The notes: generated by a model from the letters alone, not told the origin. Shown: positions 33,501 to 49,443, counted from the first letter of the stretch. The stretch is 64,000 nucleotides of DNA from Eleginops maclovinus (GCF_036324505.1 NC_086358.1:2686329-2750328), one strand, 5' to 3'. Made by a program: numbers and translations.

Positions 33501-35296
33501 TTTGTGTGACATGTTGAAGTATTGTGGGAAGCAGAGTTGAGTTTTCATGCTCTGCCTAGGAACACAAACGACGCTTCATTGCCTTTCCATCTGAACCGAA
33601 ACCTCGGACACACATGCACAAACAGACATGTGGAGCTCATGACAAAAAGTAACTCCCACACAGTTAAATAGTTTGCATTTAGTTCAAGCTGACATGCCTT
33701 AAACAAAGACATGAACTCCCTCCCTATCAGCGTTTATTTATAGGACGAGAATGATGTCTTTGCCATAAATCACCCGGACGGTTTTGCAGTCTCTCTTCTT
33801 ATCGTCTACACTCTTTCTCTTCACCTCAACGTCCTTTTATCTCCGTTTTGAGATCATTAAACTCCACTTAACTGGCATTAATCAGCTGGTGTCCTCTCAG
33901 GCATCCCAGCACTGCAGACGCTGTAAACTCTCTCTTAGGTTATAACTCTTTCCCGCCAGGCTCAGCCGTGTTGTAATTACGGAGGTGTCAAAGAAACAGA
34001 AACAGTCCTGCTAGATAAATGAGTGACGTGTTGCGTCGAGCCACTTCCTTGTATTAGCCCTCTTGACCTTGTTGGTTGACCCCTTTAATCTTAATAAGGG
34101 ACCAACAAACATCAGCTGGACCCTCCAAAGCGATTAAAACTGTGAAAGTGTGTTGAAAACCACTTCAACAGAGCAGGTTCTTTTGCCGTGCACAACATTT
34201 TGATGCATACTTGGATCAGAAACTATTTATCTGCAAGTAAAACATAAATAACAGGAGGCTGTTTCCATTAATCATAAATAATGTGTGTATTGTGTGTTCT
34301 GGATAGCTGCAAATATGTTTCTGTGTGTCCACTGGGAAAATGGGTTATTGACATTGCAAACCTGACTCCCTTTTTATCTCTTTGCTTTCTCATCCTCCCA
34401 GGGGTCGCTGTCAACATAAGGATCGGGATCACAGAGCGGTCGCACCCGATTGCAAACCAGCTCTGCAGAGGGACGGCACTGGGGAGGAACGGCGGACGGG
34501 TCAGGTGGGACAAATAGCATGTCATTTGAGTCACGAATTAGCTCATGGGAAGCATGCTCTTACAGATGTCTGGACTCAGCATCCAAAGCTAAAGTATACT
34601 TCATGCATCTGTGCAGCAACATGGCGGTGTGATTTAAACGTGGTCCTCTTCTTTTGTCTGCAAACACTTAAACCAAATGTGTTCCCTCTTTGCGTTTGAG
34701 GGCCTTTTATTTTGGAGGTTCATTGCTTGGGAATCTGGGTCAGGTTGAGGATGAAGACCGAGAAGATATTCTATAAGGTGCATGTTAATGGGACTGGCAA
34801 TCTTGCAAAAAATGTCCATTCTTAGGAAACTTGGCTTGCTCTGAACCCTCCAAAACCCTAGTATTTAACGTGCAAACCACGAACCAAAACATCCTGAGTT
34901 TGAGTCGTGCTGAGGATCTTTGTTCTACGTTATTCCTCATATTGCATCCCACTTATTTCTTTTAGCAATAGTCAATAATAAGACATAACTTATCCCCCAT
35001 AAAACCCAAGCCAAAATCCTCAAATGTTAGAAAAAAAAATCTATTTGAGCCAGAAACAAAACAGATCGAGATCCAATCCTCTGTTTGAAGCAGCACTTCA
35101 TCAAACAGTCCGCTGGTTCTGAGAGGAATAGCATGATGTTCCTGAGAAGAGCTCAGATGCCTCATAAAATAAAACCTTTTACTGGCTACCTGTCATGACC
35201 CTGCAGCCACAGTTCTCGGGTCCAAACCGTCTCATGGATCATCACTTCGCTCTCGTTGTTTTTCTTTCTGTCTGTGGTGGGACGACACGCTGCTCT
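33501..35296. other. Mostly unique stretch; see exon-like segment inside
   Basis: Apart from the exon-like segment at 34402-34504, no gene or repeat was recognised. Segments at 33700-33800 and 33950-34040 are complex and could be regulatory. AACATGGCGG at 34619-34628 is a YY1-like site. Confidence 0.3.
34402..34504 (+). other. Exon-like segment (splice sites and open frame)
   Basis: A strong acceptor (CTTTGCTTTCTCATCCTCCC AG, ending at 34401) precedes 103 bases with several CpGs that stay open in two frames. CAG|GTGGGA at 34502-34510 could serve as a donor. One frame reads VAVNIRIGITERSHPIANQL. I recognise no domain, and chance matches to splice signals are common over 64 kb, so this is only the best single exon candidate in the window. 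Confidence 0.2.
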
Positions 35297-35313
35297 GGGG
35301 GGGGGGGGGGGGG
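35297..35313. repeat. Poly-G run (17)
   Basis: Seventeen consecutive G; potential G-quadruplex and a likely source of sequencing error. Confidence 0.9.
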
Positions 35314-36976
35314 CTTCATTGCTGTTTACTTTCTCCATGCTCAGACTCATTCTAAAGCTGTGTGTGTGGGCCAGACCCCCCGCTGAGAACTACTGTCAGC
35401 GGTGTGAACAACGGCAGGATCAACCCCCCGCCGTACGGACAGGTTCCGCACCGTTATCTGGGTGAATGAAGCCGTAAAATGAGCCGTAAAAAAGCCCATT
35501 GATTGGTGGATACTTCTGTCCGCAGCACCGTGAGTTTATACAGATGTAACCCATGGAGATGTCTTCAGGTTGGCTGGGAATCGAACATCTTTTGTTGTTA
35601 TCTTTTGAACCTGTCTCAGCTGAAGTGAATTTAACATGTTTCCTGTTAAAACTCGGTGTCTTTAACAAAGTTCTCCAGACTAAGCGATAACACTTCTCAC
35701 AGAAGCACTGACAAACCATTACCAGTATACTGGGTCTGTCTTGTCCTGTTGACACTGCTCTGAAACTGGCTTCAACCCATTGGATGCACTTGATATATCC
35801 AGAGGATGCCTAAAGTCTGTCAATGTTTGTGCAAATCCTATTATCTGCTGATGGTTATTTAAGGAAACATTATTTGGGTATTTGTTATCACACTGAGCTC
35901 CAACTCAAAAGGAAGTCAGTCGTCTCTGTTGAGATAGCATCTCCCTGTCAAAGTAGTAATGTGATTTATGGAACTGTAATCAATGGATTTGTGAAGGTAA
36001 AGTTAACTTTGGAAATGATTAATCAGATAGTTCCTCTTCTGATAGGATGGAAATTCTATTGAAGTCCAAAAATGACGTAAAAAAATACGTATATTTGGAG
36101 CAAAAGGAGAAAAAGAAAGACTCTCTCCTCTGTGCGCACTACGGAAATGACTATTATTCACACCTTATTGTGGAACTCAACGCACTACTTCTCGTCCCTG
36201 TAACATAATGAATAATAAAAATAGAGTTCCTACAATTAAATAGGATTCCCAAAACAAATGTTGCCTCCAAAAATGTGAGAAATCAAAAATGATTATCTTA
36301 CACTAATATCTCGCACCTGGACAATTACATGTAGTGTATATTAACAGCACTTAAAACCATACAAAGTTCTAGTAAACAAATGTTTTACTGAATACACACT
36401 CAGGTATGTCTTCAGACTTTCTTCTGGATACATTTGATGTTGAATGAGTAGACGTTCCCACCCTCGATCCTTGTTTTCAACACATTTCGTTTATTTTTAG
36501 TCGTCACTCTGACCTCCCGACACAGAACGTGTTCAGGATACCAAGAACAACTCATTACAGGGTTCCTAAAGTAAACCATCCTCCCTCTCAATAACTGCAC
36601 CGCAGCACCAGAACCTCGTCACTCTGAACCCCCCCCCCCCCGGGCTCCAGATGGTGGGTCTCCGTGTTCGCTAATGACCCCTGGATATGGATCGTCGTTA
36701 TAAAACACAGAAAAATGTTTACTGTCGAGCGATGACATCACAAGACTTAAGGTCTGAGCAAATATACAGGTGCCCTCCCCCCCCCACACCATCACCACCC
36801 CACCTTTGACTCCCTCCAGTTGCTCGAGTCCACATTGCTTTGATAAAAACAAACCCTAAATGCCAGAGTCCCACGTTCACATTTGCTCTGTTTCATTTAT
36901 TTTGTCGGCCGCTGAAAACATAAACTTTTACTTAGCTGTGTGTTATTAGAGTGTAAGCCGTTTTCCATGGAGGAGG

Positions 36977-36978
<2 letters not shown>
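35314..36978. other. Unique non-coding stretch
   Basis: Nothing coding was recognised. A poly-C run lies at 36629-36641 and a shorter one at about 36777-36785. A minus-strand frame at 36412-36600 has no known domain. Confidence 0.4.

Positions 36979-37020
<42 letters not shown>
36979..37020. repeat. (GT)21 microsatellite
   Basis: Uninterrupted 42-bp GT array. Confidence 0.96.
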
Positions 37021-37022
<2 letters not shown>

Positions 37023-38426
37023 TTCTTGACCTGAGTTTTCCTCTCTCTGTTCTGACACTGATTAAGACGCGCCTTGTTTTGAAAGGCATTACATAAAGCA
37101 TTGGAACGTCAATAAATCATTAGCGTGTTAATCTGGATACATAACGCATCAGGACTGGAAAATACACAGAAAGACCGACAGCCTAAACTCTCATTTCTAT
37201 TTTCCACAAGCAGTCAGATGGTCGTGTTAGCAGTTATGTCAATGTTAGCTTACATCACAGAAATGTGTTCTCCGCCCGCACTTTCAATCTAATGCCACGG
37301 AGGAAATGAAAGTAGAGATATGTGTTTATAGATGTGGTTTTATCTGCTGAAGTCGTTTTTAAAAAAGGCCTTTGTTTACAGGGATTAAACATGGGATAAG
37401 GGTATAGTTCACGTGGTTTTACCGTTTAGTTTTCATACAAATGAGAGATACAACATGTTAAATGGTTACCTTGTGAGGTGTTTGTACAGGAGACTTATAC
37501 CTGAAATCTGACAGGCTAGGCTAGCTCTTTTCTCAGGCCTCGGCTATGCTAACTTTGGCTAAACACGTCACGTATTTCCATCGAGAACACTGTCATATTT
37601 GCTTCTTCCTCTTAGTTTTAAAGACGCACGACGGAGTATTATTCCCAAGATTTATCCACACTTTTCTCTTGACTTGTTTCCTGTGTTTTGGATTCACCAA
37701 ACAGCCCCAGCTTCCTCAGATCGTATTTCCACACGTTGGGTTATCCTTCCCTTCCGCTTCTTTATCACGAGGGCATCCATTGACCATGAGACGTGTCCAG
37801 TGCTCAACACCTTAACCTTTTGACTGCTTTATACACCAAACTGGTACTGATTGCTCACTGTATTTGGGGGGGGGGGGGGGGTGTCTTTCTGATAAAAAGC
37901 AACTTGCCAACTTCATTGTCAACTTTTAATGCAGTGACACTTTCAGACAAGTCGAGTCATGGGTTGTTTTACATTCTGTGCATGTAATGTACTGTATGTC
38001 ATCATACTATTCGCAAATAGGATTTGTTTTGTCTTCATTTTACTTAACTTTTGCATTATTCAAACTTCAACTTCTGCCTGGTTGCTGAAACAGTGATGAT
38101 GTAGGAGTTTATTCCCAACGAAATCTCCCCTCTTACCACGCAAACATTTCAAGCAATGGTCAGGTCATAGCTTTTAGTTTTCTCTTGCAATATATAGATT
38201 ATGTAATGTCTCTTTTAACATATGAAGTATACCTTTGCAGCGTTGCCCCTGTGGGCTGAGAGCAGGCCACACTCACAGCATCTAAAATGGCTCCTGCTGT
38301 GTACATAATCTTTCTGCTGAGGTTTCATTTTCCTCTGAATCTCATTGCTGTCACACCCGCTTCTCAAACAAGACTGACATCCTCCCTCGTTAGACATTCA
38401 GCAGCCACGCGGTAACCTGAGCCGCC
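37021..38426. other. Unique non-coding stretch
   Basis: No gene was recognised. Contains a poly-G run of 16 at 37866-37881. Confidence 0.4.
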
Positions 38427-40716
<2,290 letters not shown>

Positions 40717-40768
40717 TGTGTGTGTGTGTGTGTGTCTGTCTGTGTGTCTGTGTGCGTGTGCGTGCGTG
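40717..40768. repeat. Imperfect (TG)n array with CTGT and GCGT variants
   Basis: A TG run of about 17 bases, then TGTC and GCGTG variants. Confidence 0.9.
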
Positions 40769-42880
40769 CCTGCTGAAAGATTTGTTATTCGGAGCGGTGA
40801 GTTTCAAGGACGTTTGTCAACTCTAATACTCAGAGCTGCCCAGCTGTGGACGAGACTGACGTTTCCTCAGCTTGATTCGGGTGTATTTAAAGGAAGTGCT
40901 GGTTTTCAAACGGGATAAATATGCGTGGTATTAAAAGATAGAGGCTGAGATAGAAGAGGGGTTGTGTTTTCCAGGCTTTGCAGGAGAAGACCAGCAATCT
41001 GTCGTCACCTATCACCAGCTGAACTGTGGTGGCACACTGCTTTCATCATCTCCGGTTGTCAATCGGTTTAATAACAGGGACATTCATCCTACTTTTTCTT
41101 TACGTAGGCCTCATTAGATCCCGTTTTAAATCAAAAAGCAACAGCCTAGTTGTGCTGTTGGACTGGTAGAACCCTTACACGAGCTACACGATGCAATACA
41201 ACCTTCCTAGAGTACTTCCTGTGCAGAAATACTTTGTCGATTAAGGAATATTCATTGACTCAAAGGCCTAAAAACTTACAAAATAAATCAAGTAAAATAG
41301 AGCAGCATGTTTCCAATCATTAAAAGACTACACATAGTAAGAGTGCATACAATCCAGATAGGGAAAAAGCAAAGAGGTCACATGCTCATACATCAAACTC
41401 CATCATTTAACAAATTTTACCACGAAAACAAGTGATTTTTAAGTAATCTATTAGATTGTTTTCACGTCAAAGTCTCTAAAAAGTCTGGATGGTTATGCTG
41501 CTATGATGATATGCTGATCCTGGAGCTTAATCACAAGGATTTCCTTGCAAAATCAGTTTACAAAGTATCATTTTGATCAAGTTTTCCACTGTAAATGTAA
41601 TACATTGCAAGAGGTGGCATCTTTCCTGTGATTAGGTCACTTTTTTAAGGTTTCAAACGTGATTCCTTGACAAAAACCACAAGTTGTTTTGCAGATTTAT
41701 GACATGTCATGTACATTTGCTAAGTTCAACTTGGAAAGTATCCCTCCTGCACATCAACTTTCTTTTATCTGAGCTACAATGGCCCAAATACGTTGTTGTG
41801 CAATGCCAAGGGGAACTCAGAGGCCTATTTGCCACAGATGACCCCCTGCTGTGCAAGGCTTAATGTGTGCATGTACCTCTGAAACCCAACAGTACCACCT
41901 TCTTCTATTCCTCGCTACTGCCCAAACCTCAGCTTCCTCCATCCTGTGTGTGTGTGTGTGTGTGTATTTCCTCCTGTGATCAGATATAGAGTGTGTATAA
42001 AGCGCTGCAGTGTGCCCGCTCGGAGCAGTCAGACTTTCTTTGTGTCAGCTGGTTAACACACATGATTTCTCTCTAATGCTCTGCTTAATATCTGATCCAC
42101 AGGTAATGAGCCGCATCCCATCAGCAGAGTCCCGCCCACACTGTGACTCTGTCCTTCTGAATTGTTCCCTAAACCTTCAGTATTTCAGTTTTAAACTCAA
42201 TCAACCCGTCTCTGGGTCATTCCAGCAGAAAGAGAGAGAATTAAAACCTAAAATCCACCACATTTTCTACTGTAGTTTTGACTAAATAGTAATAAAAGTG
42301 TTTTTAAAAAAAGGTCCTGACCGAAGCAGATAAGTGCAACAGGAACAGACTCTTCAAAATGTCCCATTAAGTTTGTAGCCCACCACTAAACTGTAAAGCA
42401 GCTTCAGTGCTATTTCTATGTTCATTAGGGTCTGCCTAATCATCATTTTTGGAAAGCTGCTTTGGAGGAAGCAACACTGGCTTGGGTTTAGCAGTTGGAT
42501 AGTTGTTTTGTTGTTTGTACTCTGACATTTTGACATTGACATGACAGTTCCACACCTTCACACTGATTCTACATGTTATATTCTGCTTTATAATTGTTTT
42601 TTGTTTATATTTTCTGTTCTTTTTTTGTCCAAATTGTATATTTCTTACTTTCTTTTTAGATGCTATTCTATTTTATTTGTTATAATCACATTGTCTTGTT
42701 TTTATTTATTTTTTTATTATTCTGTTGCAATGAAAACAAATCCCAAATAGAATATATACTATTCCATTCTATTTATCCCCTGCACACGGGTCAGATGGCC
42801 TAGGCGTCTACTTTAGTTTCTGTTTCACATCCTCTAACTCTACTTCTTATTCATAGACGATCACAGCTATGCCAAATCCT
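40769..42880. other. Unique to AT-rich non-coding stretch
   Basis: No gene was recognised. A (TG)10 run lies at 41945-41965. The T-rich part at 42570-42770 could be an old LINE 3' untranslated region, but no diagnostic phrase was seen. Confidence 0.35.
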
Positions 42881-42894
42881 GGGCTTTGCTGAGT

Positions 42895-42935
42895 TTATTC
42901 ACTCAACAAAAGTATAAAAGCAACTTATTGGCAGA
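42895..42935. mobile_element. Possible DNA-transposon fragment
   Basis: TTCACTCAACAAAAGTATAA then AAGCAACTTATTG resembles a recurrent fish repeat phrase ('CACTCAACAAAAATATAAACGCAACAC'). Only this one phrase supports the call. Confidence 0.3.
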
Positions 42936-43150
42936 TCTTTTATTACAGTGTCTCCAAAGTTTGCTCAATATCAGCCTCAGAATTGAATGAAAACGACCGT
43001 TGTTTCCACACAGAGCAGAATTGAGCATGCATCTATTGTGTAGTACACCTCATTCTTCATTCATAAAGTTGGACTTCTGATCTAACTCAGTGTTGCTTTG
43101 GGGAAAATGTAACAGGCACAGACATATTTAATGGGGATAATAGGTATATT

Positions 43151-43175
43151 CATTGGGTCTATGGACGACCCAATG
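43151..43175. other. Perfect 9-bp stem hairpin
   Basis: CATTGGGTC and GACCCAATG flank the 7-base loop TATGGAC. A chance origin is quite possible at this length. Confidence 0.7.
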
Positions 43176-44339
43176 AAGGCTATACATTACCTTTCAGACC
43201 GGTGACAGCTTATTAAGTCAGGTAACTTCAAACTACCTTAGAGGAATATTCATTTCTGTATAACTACGGTAATCTTGGAGTAATACACGTGACTCTTGCA
43301 GGATTTCATCAGAGAAGTATCAGACAGATTCTCTCACAGTTTTTCGGTGCAAACGTTGGGGAAAATGAGAAGCAAAGAGGGCATAACGCAGCGACTCTCA
43401 CGTTGTGTAATGCCATGTCTGATAGGTTTATTGCTTTAGTGGCAGACTCCACCGCAATTTTTTGACGCCGTAATTGCTCGACTCGTGAGCCAGTTCTGAG
43501 ATATGAGAAGCATTCTGCTCCATATTTATGCCAAAACAAGTAAACTAATCAGATTTAAAGGCCAGCACAATCGTAAATGCACTTATTTTCATTTAAAATG
43601 ATTTATTTAAAAAAAGAGATCAAGCGATATTTTGTGATGGTTGGAAAAGTCTGTTTAGGCTCATGCAACAACTTACAGTAAATCCGGTCCAAAGAAAATA
43701 TTACAGTGAACTAACGTCTTTATTTTTAACGTATTCACTGTTTGTACATCTCTGTTTGCAGTATGCATGGATGGGCGGACGCCTGAATGCATGCTTGCAC
43801 TTCCATACACTGTGTAATATGAATTTAAAAATACACGGCTGTCTGGTGCAGGGGTTACAGAGCCTCTCCTTGTGTGGACCAGTATCATGGAAGAAGCTCA
43901 GGGTTCACGATTACTTCTGGAAGAGTCTCCAAACTTATAAAAGTCCCTGGCACAATAAAACAGGGCGCTGGCACACGCGAACCGAGTTGATCTTGGCTGT
44001 TTTCTCCTGCAAACAGCCAGAATAATGAGCAGGAGATGCACAGAGGTCACGCAAACGCTCTTAAAACCAAACATATGAACGTCTGTGAGGAGGGATTTTA
44101 CTCTAGATGTACGTGAGGTCACCCAAGAGAGACGTGCTGCTTAATTATCACAGCTCATTTAAAGATTACATAAGGCTGATTCTGATGGGATCTGCAGCGA
44201 GGAGGCCAGGATTGAATGTTTTATATTATGTGTTAATTGTGCGGCATCTGCATTCATTCGCCAACAGACGTCTGAAGGCATGCAACGAAATTCAGAAATG
44301 TTTATTCAGCAGCAGCAGACTGGGTTTTAATGGCTAAAA
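43176..44339. other. Unique non-coding stretch
   Basis: No domain in the open frames, the longest being 120 codons at 43663-44025 (plus). Positions 43290-43560 are complex and repeat-free. Confidence 0.35.
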
Positions 44340-44475
44340 TAACAATAATAATAATGATTGTAATAATAGTAATCATAATAATACAAATAGTCAAAATACG
44401 ATTAATAACAATAATATTACAAATAATTATATTAATATTAATTATAATAAAACACTTTTTATTTAAAGAAAAGGT
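44340..44475. repeat. AT-rich (AAT/ATA)n low-complexity tract
   Basis: Imperfect AATAAT, ATAGTA and TAATAT units over about 130 bases. Confidence 0.85.
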
Positions 44476-44640
44476 TTCTAAATGCGTCTGAAAGTGCTTT
44501 ACAAAATACGAATAAAATGTGTATAAATAAAATCATAAATTGCTAAAAAGTTAATAATAATTTTTAAAAATGAGAATAAATAGTTTAGAATGAAACATGT
44601 GTATTCAAATGAAAATGCAATTCCAATCAGATATAATAAA
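44476..44640 (-). mobile_element. Possible LINE tail, minus strand
   Basis: GAAAGTGCTTTACAAAATAC followed by A-rich sequence is the reverse of a typical 'TTGTAAAGCACTTT' LINE ending. No coding part was seen. Confidence 0.35.
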
Positions 44641-46207
44641 CTGTGCAAAAACCCAGCAGTGGTAGCAGGACAAAATAACTGAATGGGCAAACAGGTGGGA
44701 AAACACAGACAGGAAGTAAAACAAGGACAAAATACAACAAAAAGATCCTGAATCAAACATGTGAGCAGCTTTCCTGTATTTCACCTGACCCAAAACCCCT
44801 CTTTCAGCTCCTCCATATTCTGTCCTTTTTGATGCCATTTGAAACGGCTAACACAAAGGAGCAGCTTTAATCTGCTACATGGACGTAAGAGGATTTCAGT
44901 CCACTATAGAGGCTCCACTATTCCTAGCTAGAATCCAATTTCATGTAGAAATCAACAGAAGCTCATCCATCAAGACATTAAAGAGTTATCTTTCGTCTGA
45001 GCCGGGCCCTCCGAATGCTGCAAAGCGTGACAGGAAGTCTGGCTCTCGTCATGTGCGGAGTTATTTCGGAGACTTTTTAGAAAAACCCGCCAACCTGCAG
45101 AAAGTGAGCAGCCCTTAGAGCAGAAAGATAATACATTTGATATGTTTTGGGAGGAGGGAATGTTCGACAGTTTAAGCTAATTGAATACAAACACAGGGTC
45201 AGGGTATGAAATAAGGAAAGTGGGCAGAGGGACGTATCAGGTATTAATGTTAAATTTTCCAAGTAGTAGGTGAGATATTCCACGTCCAGACTATTATAAG
45301 AGGAGAGGGCCCCTAACATATTTTTCTTGGACCGGGCCCACACACTACATACGGACACACATACTCCGTGAAAGCTCGACATGCTAACGGAGGCTACATT
45401 ATACCATAGTAGCGGCTTTTTACGAGACAGACAACACGCCCGGCTCCACCTCATGATGGACAGCCACTTCACCTGAGCCAAGAGCGGACGGGGAGGGGGG
45501 GGGGAATGAAATAAAATCAATACTCGAACATAACTTTTTAAATAAACATTTGCACTCCGCGGACATTGTTGGCAGCGGGAGCCGGTAACCTGTCCCTATT
45601 GGTGGAACTCAACACCGAGCACTGGCTCCCATCGAGGTGAGGGCTACTGGCAAGATGTGACGTGAATAGCAGGCTATGTTCTGTTTGTGCAAGGTAGAAG
45701 AAGAGGGAGGGGGCAGAAAGTGGGGCTCAAATCCTGCATTAAGGCTGATCTTTCCCTGAGCAAGGCTTTTCACGGCTTGTGGATCAGACTGAAAGTTGCT
45801 CTAACCTCTGCAGGAGACGTCTGCTCACTTTAAATCTTGAATGTTCCCATGTTTTGTGCCTCAGTGACTGCTGGGGACAATTTAGGACATTTATTGTTAT
45901 TCTAGTTATTGTTTGGATCGTTTTCATAGCCTGTTTTATCGAAGGATATATACAAGTCATTAAATGTTTAAAGAAGGCTCTTCTGTTTCTCTTTTCTGGA
46001 ACAAAAATCTCTTCCACTCCAACCAATCCCGTCCCTTTTTGCCTTGAAGTTCCATAAGGTCTCACACCAAAGGACATTAGATCTATAATTTAAATATCGA
46101 GTGGCGTTACGTTATAATCGGAGAGGATAGGAACTCCAATATAAAGCGTGCAAAGGGGAATAAAATCAACATGTTGTGGAAGCTTGCATGTGCTGATTCA
46201 TCTGTAG
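44641..46207. other. Unique non-coding stretch
   Basis: No gene was recognised. TTTCCCTGAGCAAGGCTTTT at 45751-45770 with GGGCTCAAATCCTG just before resembles fish SINE phrases ('CCCTGAGCAAGGCACTTAAC') but is too short to call. A G-rich run lies at 45490-45504. Confidence 0.35.
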
Positions 46208-46446
46208 TTTTAAAGAGAATGTAAAATATAGTTTCAAATCTTCATGAAGAAGGATGGAAACGCCTCCATTGGTCTCCTTTGTTTACTTCCGTAACATAGT
46301 GACATCACAGCGTTACACTCACGCCCCCACACATTGTACGTGAGAAAAAGAAAGAGCTTTTTGAATATTAAAACATTGAGACATGTCAAAGTTGAGACAC
46401 TACATACTAATATGAAGCTTGAAAGGAGCATAGGGCCCCTTTAAAA
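46208..46446. mobile_element. Dispersed repeat, long form of the TTAAAGGG family
   Basis: Starts TTTTAAAGAG and ends GGAGCATAGGGCCCCTTTAA AA, so the outer bases are inverted. Internal phrases CTCCTTTGTTTACTTCCGTA, ACATAGTGACATCAC and GAATATTAAAACATTGAGAC match the order of a repeat common in fish genomes whose end reads 'AATGAGCATAATATGTCCCCTTTAA'. That end is also the start of 18025-18145 read in reverse, which ties the copies together. Formal family name unknown. Confidence 0.6.
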
Positions 46447-47225
46447 GTCTGGAAGGCAATACTGTTCATAAAGTCAACGATATATTTTCCATAATATTTC
46501 CTCCCAAGGTCAGTGTAACCCTCAGAGAGCCTCCAGGTGTTTCCCCGTGACCCGGTCCATCCAGCTGCGGCAGCTGGGACACTGCAGGAACCAGCTGTGT
46601 GTGTGTGTGAGAGCTCTTTTCCACCTGAGTCAGCAGCACCTGGGCCACCCTGCTGTCTGCCGATGTTTCAGAGAGCAGTCCTCCTCACACACTCTGCTCA
46701 TCACTCTGCAACGTTCCTCACATTCCAGGAGTCCATTACACATGCTATACCCTCAACCTGCTCCTCTGATGGACTACATTTCCCAGAATGCAGTTCAGGC
46801 TGAGAACAGTTGCAGGTGGAGAGAAAGTGGTGTCAATTTAGGGTTTTTCTTTTAATGAATGGATTATGTTTCAGGCTTCAGATGGTCATTGTTGTGGGAG
46901 CGTTTGAAAGAGCAGAAGCTGGGCTTGAAGCACTCCTGACCGGTCAGAGCGTGGAGATTGAGAAAGAGGCAGCATGTTTGTTTTCTCCGTCTCACCACCT
47001 CCTCTCTCTTTTAGCTTCTGTTACTGGAAGTGAGGGCAGCTGTGTGTTTTGACCTCATGTCAAACACTGTGATTCACACACTCTGTGTTGTGGAGATAGA
47101 TGACACTACCATGGACACACTCCATCAGCTCACACACTTGAGAAGACACCAAATAAACACTGAACACCAGGGACCTGTCTTGGATTTGACTCACGGCATA
47201 AACCAATTCTGACCACTCGTTCCTC
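46447..47225. other. Non-coding stretch with a ZNF143-like site
   Basis: No gene was recognised; overlapping plus frames at 46537-46855 and 46810-47052 have no domain. It holds the motif annotated at 46773-46791. Confidence 0.35.
46773..46791 (+). promoter_or_regulatory. ZNF143/THAP11-like motif
   Basis: ACTACATTTCCCAGAATGC agrees almost fully with the long vertebrate motif 'ACTACAATTCCCAGNATGC' bound by ZNF143 (Staf) and THAP11, found mainly in promoters. One base differs. No promoter or transcript start is evident here. Confidence 0.6.
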
Positions 47226-47268
47226 CCCACACACACACGCACACACACACACACACACAGACACACAT
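47226..47268. repeat. (CA)n microsatellite, interrupted
   Basis: CA repeat with GC and GA interruptions. Confidence 0.9.
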
Positions 47269-48470
47269 CGACCTGCTTCACTCACAGTTGTAGTTCATCT
47301 TCCAAACACACTTACCGCTCGGTGTGTGTCCCGTTAGCAGGAAAATACCCGTGAATCTCTCTAAACGTCATGTTCCACTGAGTCTTTTCTCATTAGCTGC
47401 TTCAGATCCTGCCTGTAAACACACCTGACACATGTGAGGATCACTATGACAGCGGACATACAACGGTTCCTGGAGGAGCAGAGTGAGCGGCATAAGCAGA
47501 TTTAACTGGGATGTGCAAAGGATGGATTTAGCTTTTATTCCACTAATTAAAATATATATATATATAAAGAAGAGGTACAAGAAAACAATCAAGTAATAAA
47601 ATAGCTTACATCAAGCCGCATTTTACAAGAAAACTACTTGAGCTGTTTCAGAAAGGGGTCTCTTGTTGTGCCTGATTAGCATTTTAATTAAGACACTCAG
47701 AAAAGTCAAACCCACCTGGAATGATCAATGAAACAAATATATATATTTATAAAACAGTGCAAAAATAAACACAAATATAAATAACAATAAATTAATACAA
47801 ATGTAAAAATGAATATAATAACACATGAACACAAAAAAGCATTGCGCAATAATTAATGAATAATTCAGTGTTGATTTAATGAAGTTAAACTTTCTTAACT
47901 TTTGAATTTTTCACTGTGTTGTTTTCCCGTAAATATATCAAATGCAATTTCCCTCGACAATTTTCCAACGTCCCCTTCCTCCAAACACACGGCGCTCTCA
48001 TCGACCTAAACATCCATCTCTATCAACAGCAAAGTTCTCCTTTTGTTTGTATTATGAGTCAGTTTAAAGAGGGAGCCCAAAGTTCAAATCATAATTAGTT
48101 CAAATGAACCTCAACCCACAGGAATGACTCGTTATTGTGTGTTAATTCAGCCCAATATGACTCAGAGAACAATTTGACTTTCCGTATTTATTTCTGCTTC
48201 ATTAGCGGGAGTGCAGCGGGAGGCTGCAGGAGCACCGGGGGAGGAAACGTGGGGGAAACCTCGTCTCACTCTGTGGCGAGAGTGTGCACTGTTAATGTGT
48301 GTGTTCATTAATAATGTGTGTGTGTGTGTGTGTGTTCTGGTTACAGTAGCCATGCTGTCTGAGCGATTAGCAGGTGGGTCTCGTCTTTAACACTCGGGAC
48401 GTGTGTGTTTGTTTGTGTGTGAGGCTCAGGTGTGATGTGACGCGAGGCAGGGAAATGGTGGACTGGCTCA
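47269..48470. other. Unique to AT-rich non-coding stretch
   Basis: A TA run lies at about 47550-47567 and an A-rich tract at 47740-47860, possibly a decayed tail. A (TG)10 run lies at 48316-48335. Positions 48110-48280 are complex and may be regulatory. No gene was seen. Confidence 0.35.

Positions 48471-48498
<28 letters not shown>
48471..48498. repeat. (GT)14 microsatellite
   Basis: Pure 28-bp GT run. Confidence 0.95.
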
Positions 48499-49244
<746 letters not shown>

Positions 49245-49418
49245 AGGATTGGGGGGTCCCGGTGCTCCTGGAGTCTGATAGTCTGGCTGCTCCGTACAGG
49301 CTTTTCCTCCAGGGGGTTTAAACAGTCAGGGAGGGGAGGAAGAGGAGGAGGAGGAGAGAGGGAGATTTCTGACGGCACATCTCCACCATGTGGAAACACA
49401 GCTGATACACTACAACAC

Positions 49419-49443
49419 GTGTCTGTCTGTCTGTCTGTCTGTC
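49419..49443. repeat. (GTCT)6 tetranucleotide array
   Basis: Six GTCT units followed by GTCCGTGCGTCCGTG variants. Confidence 0.92.
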
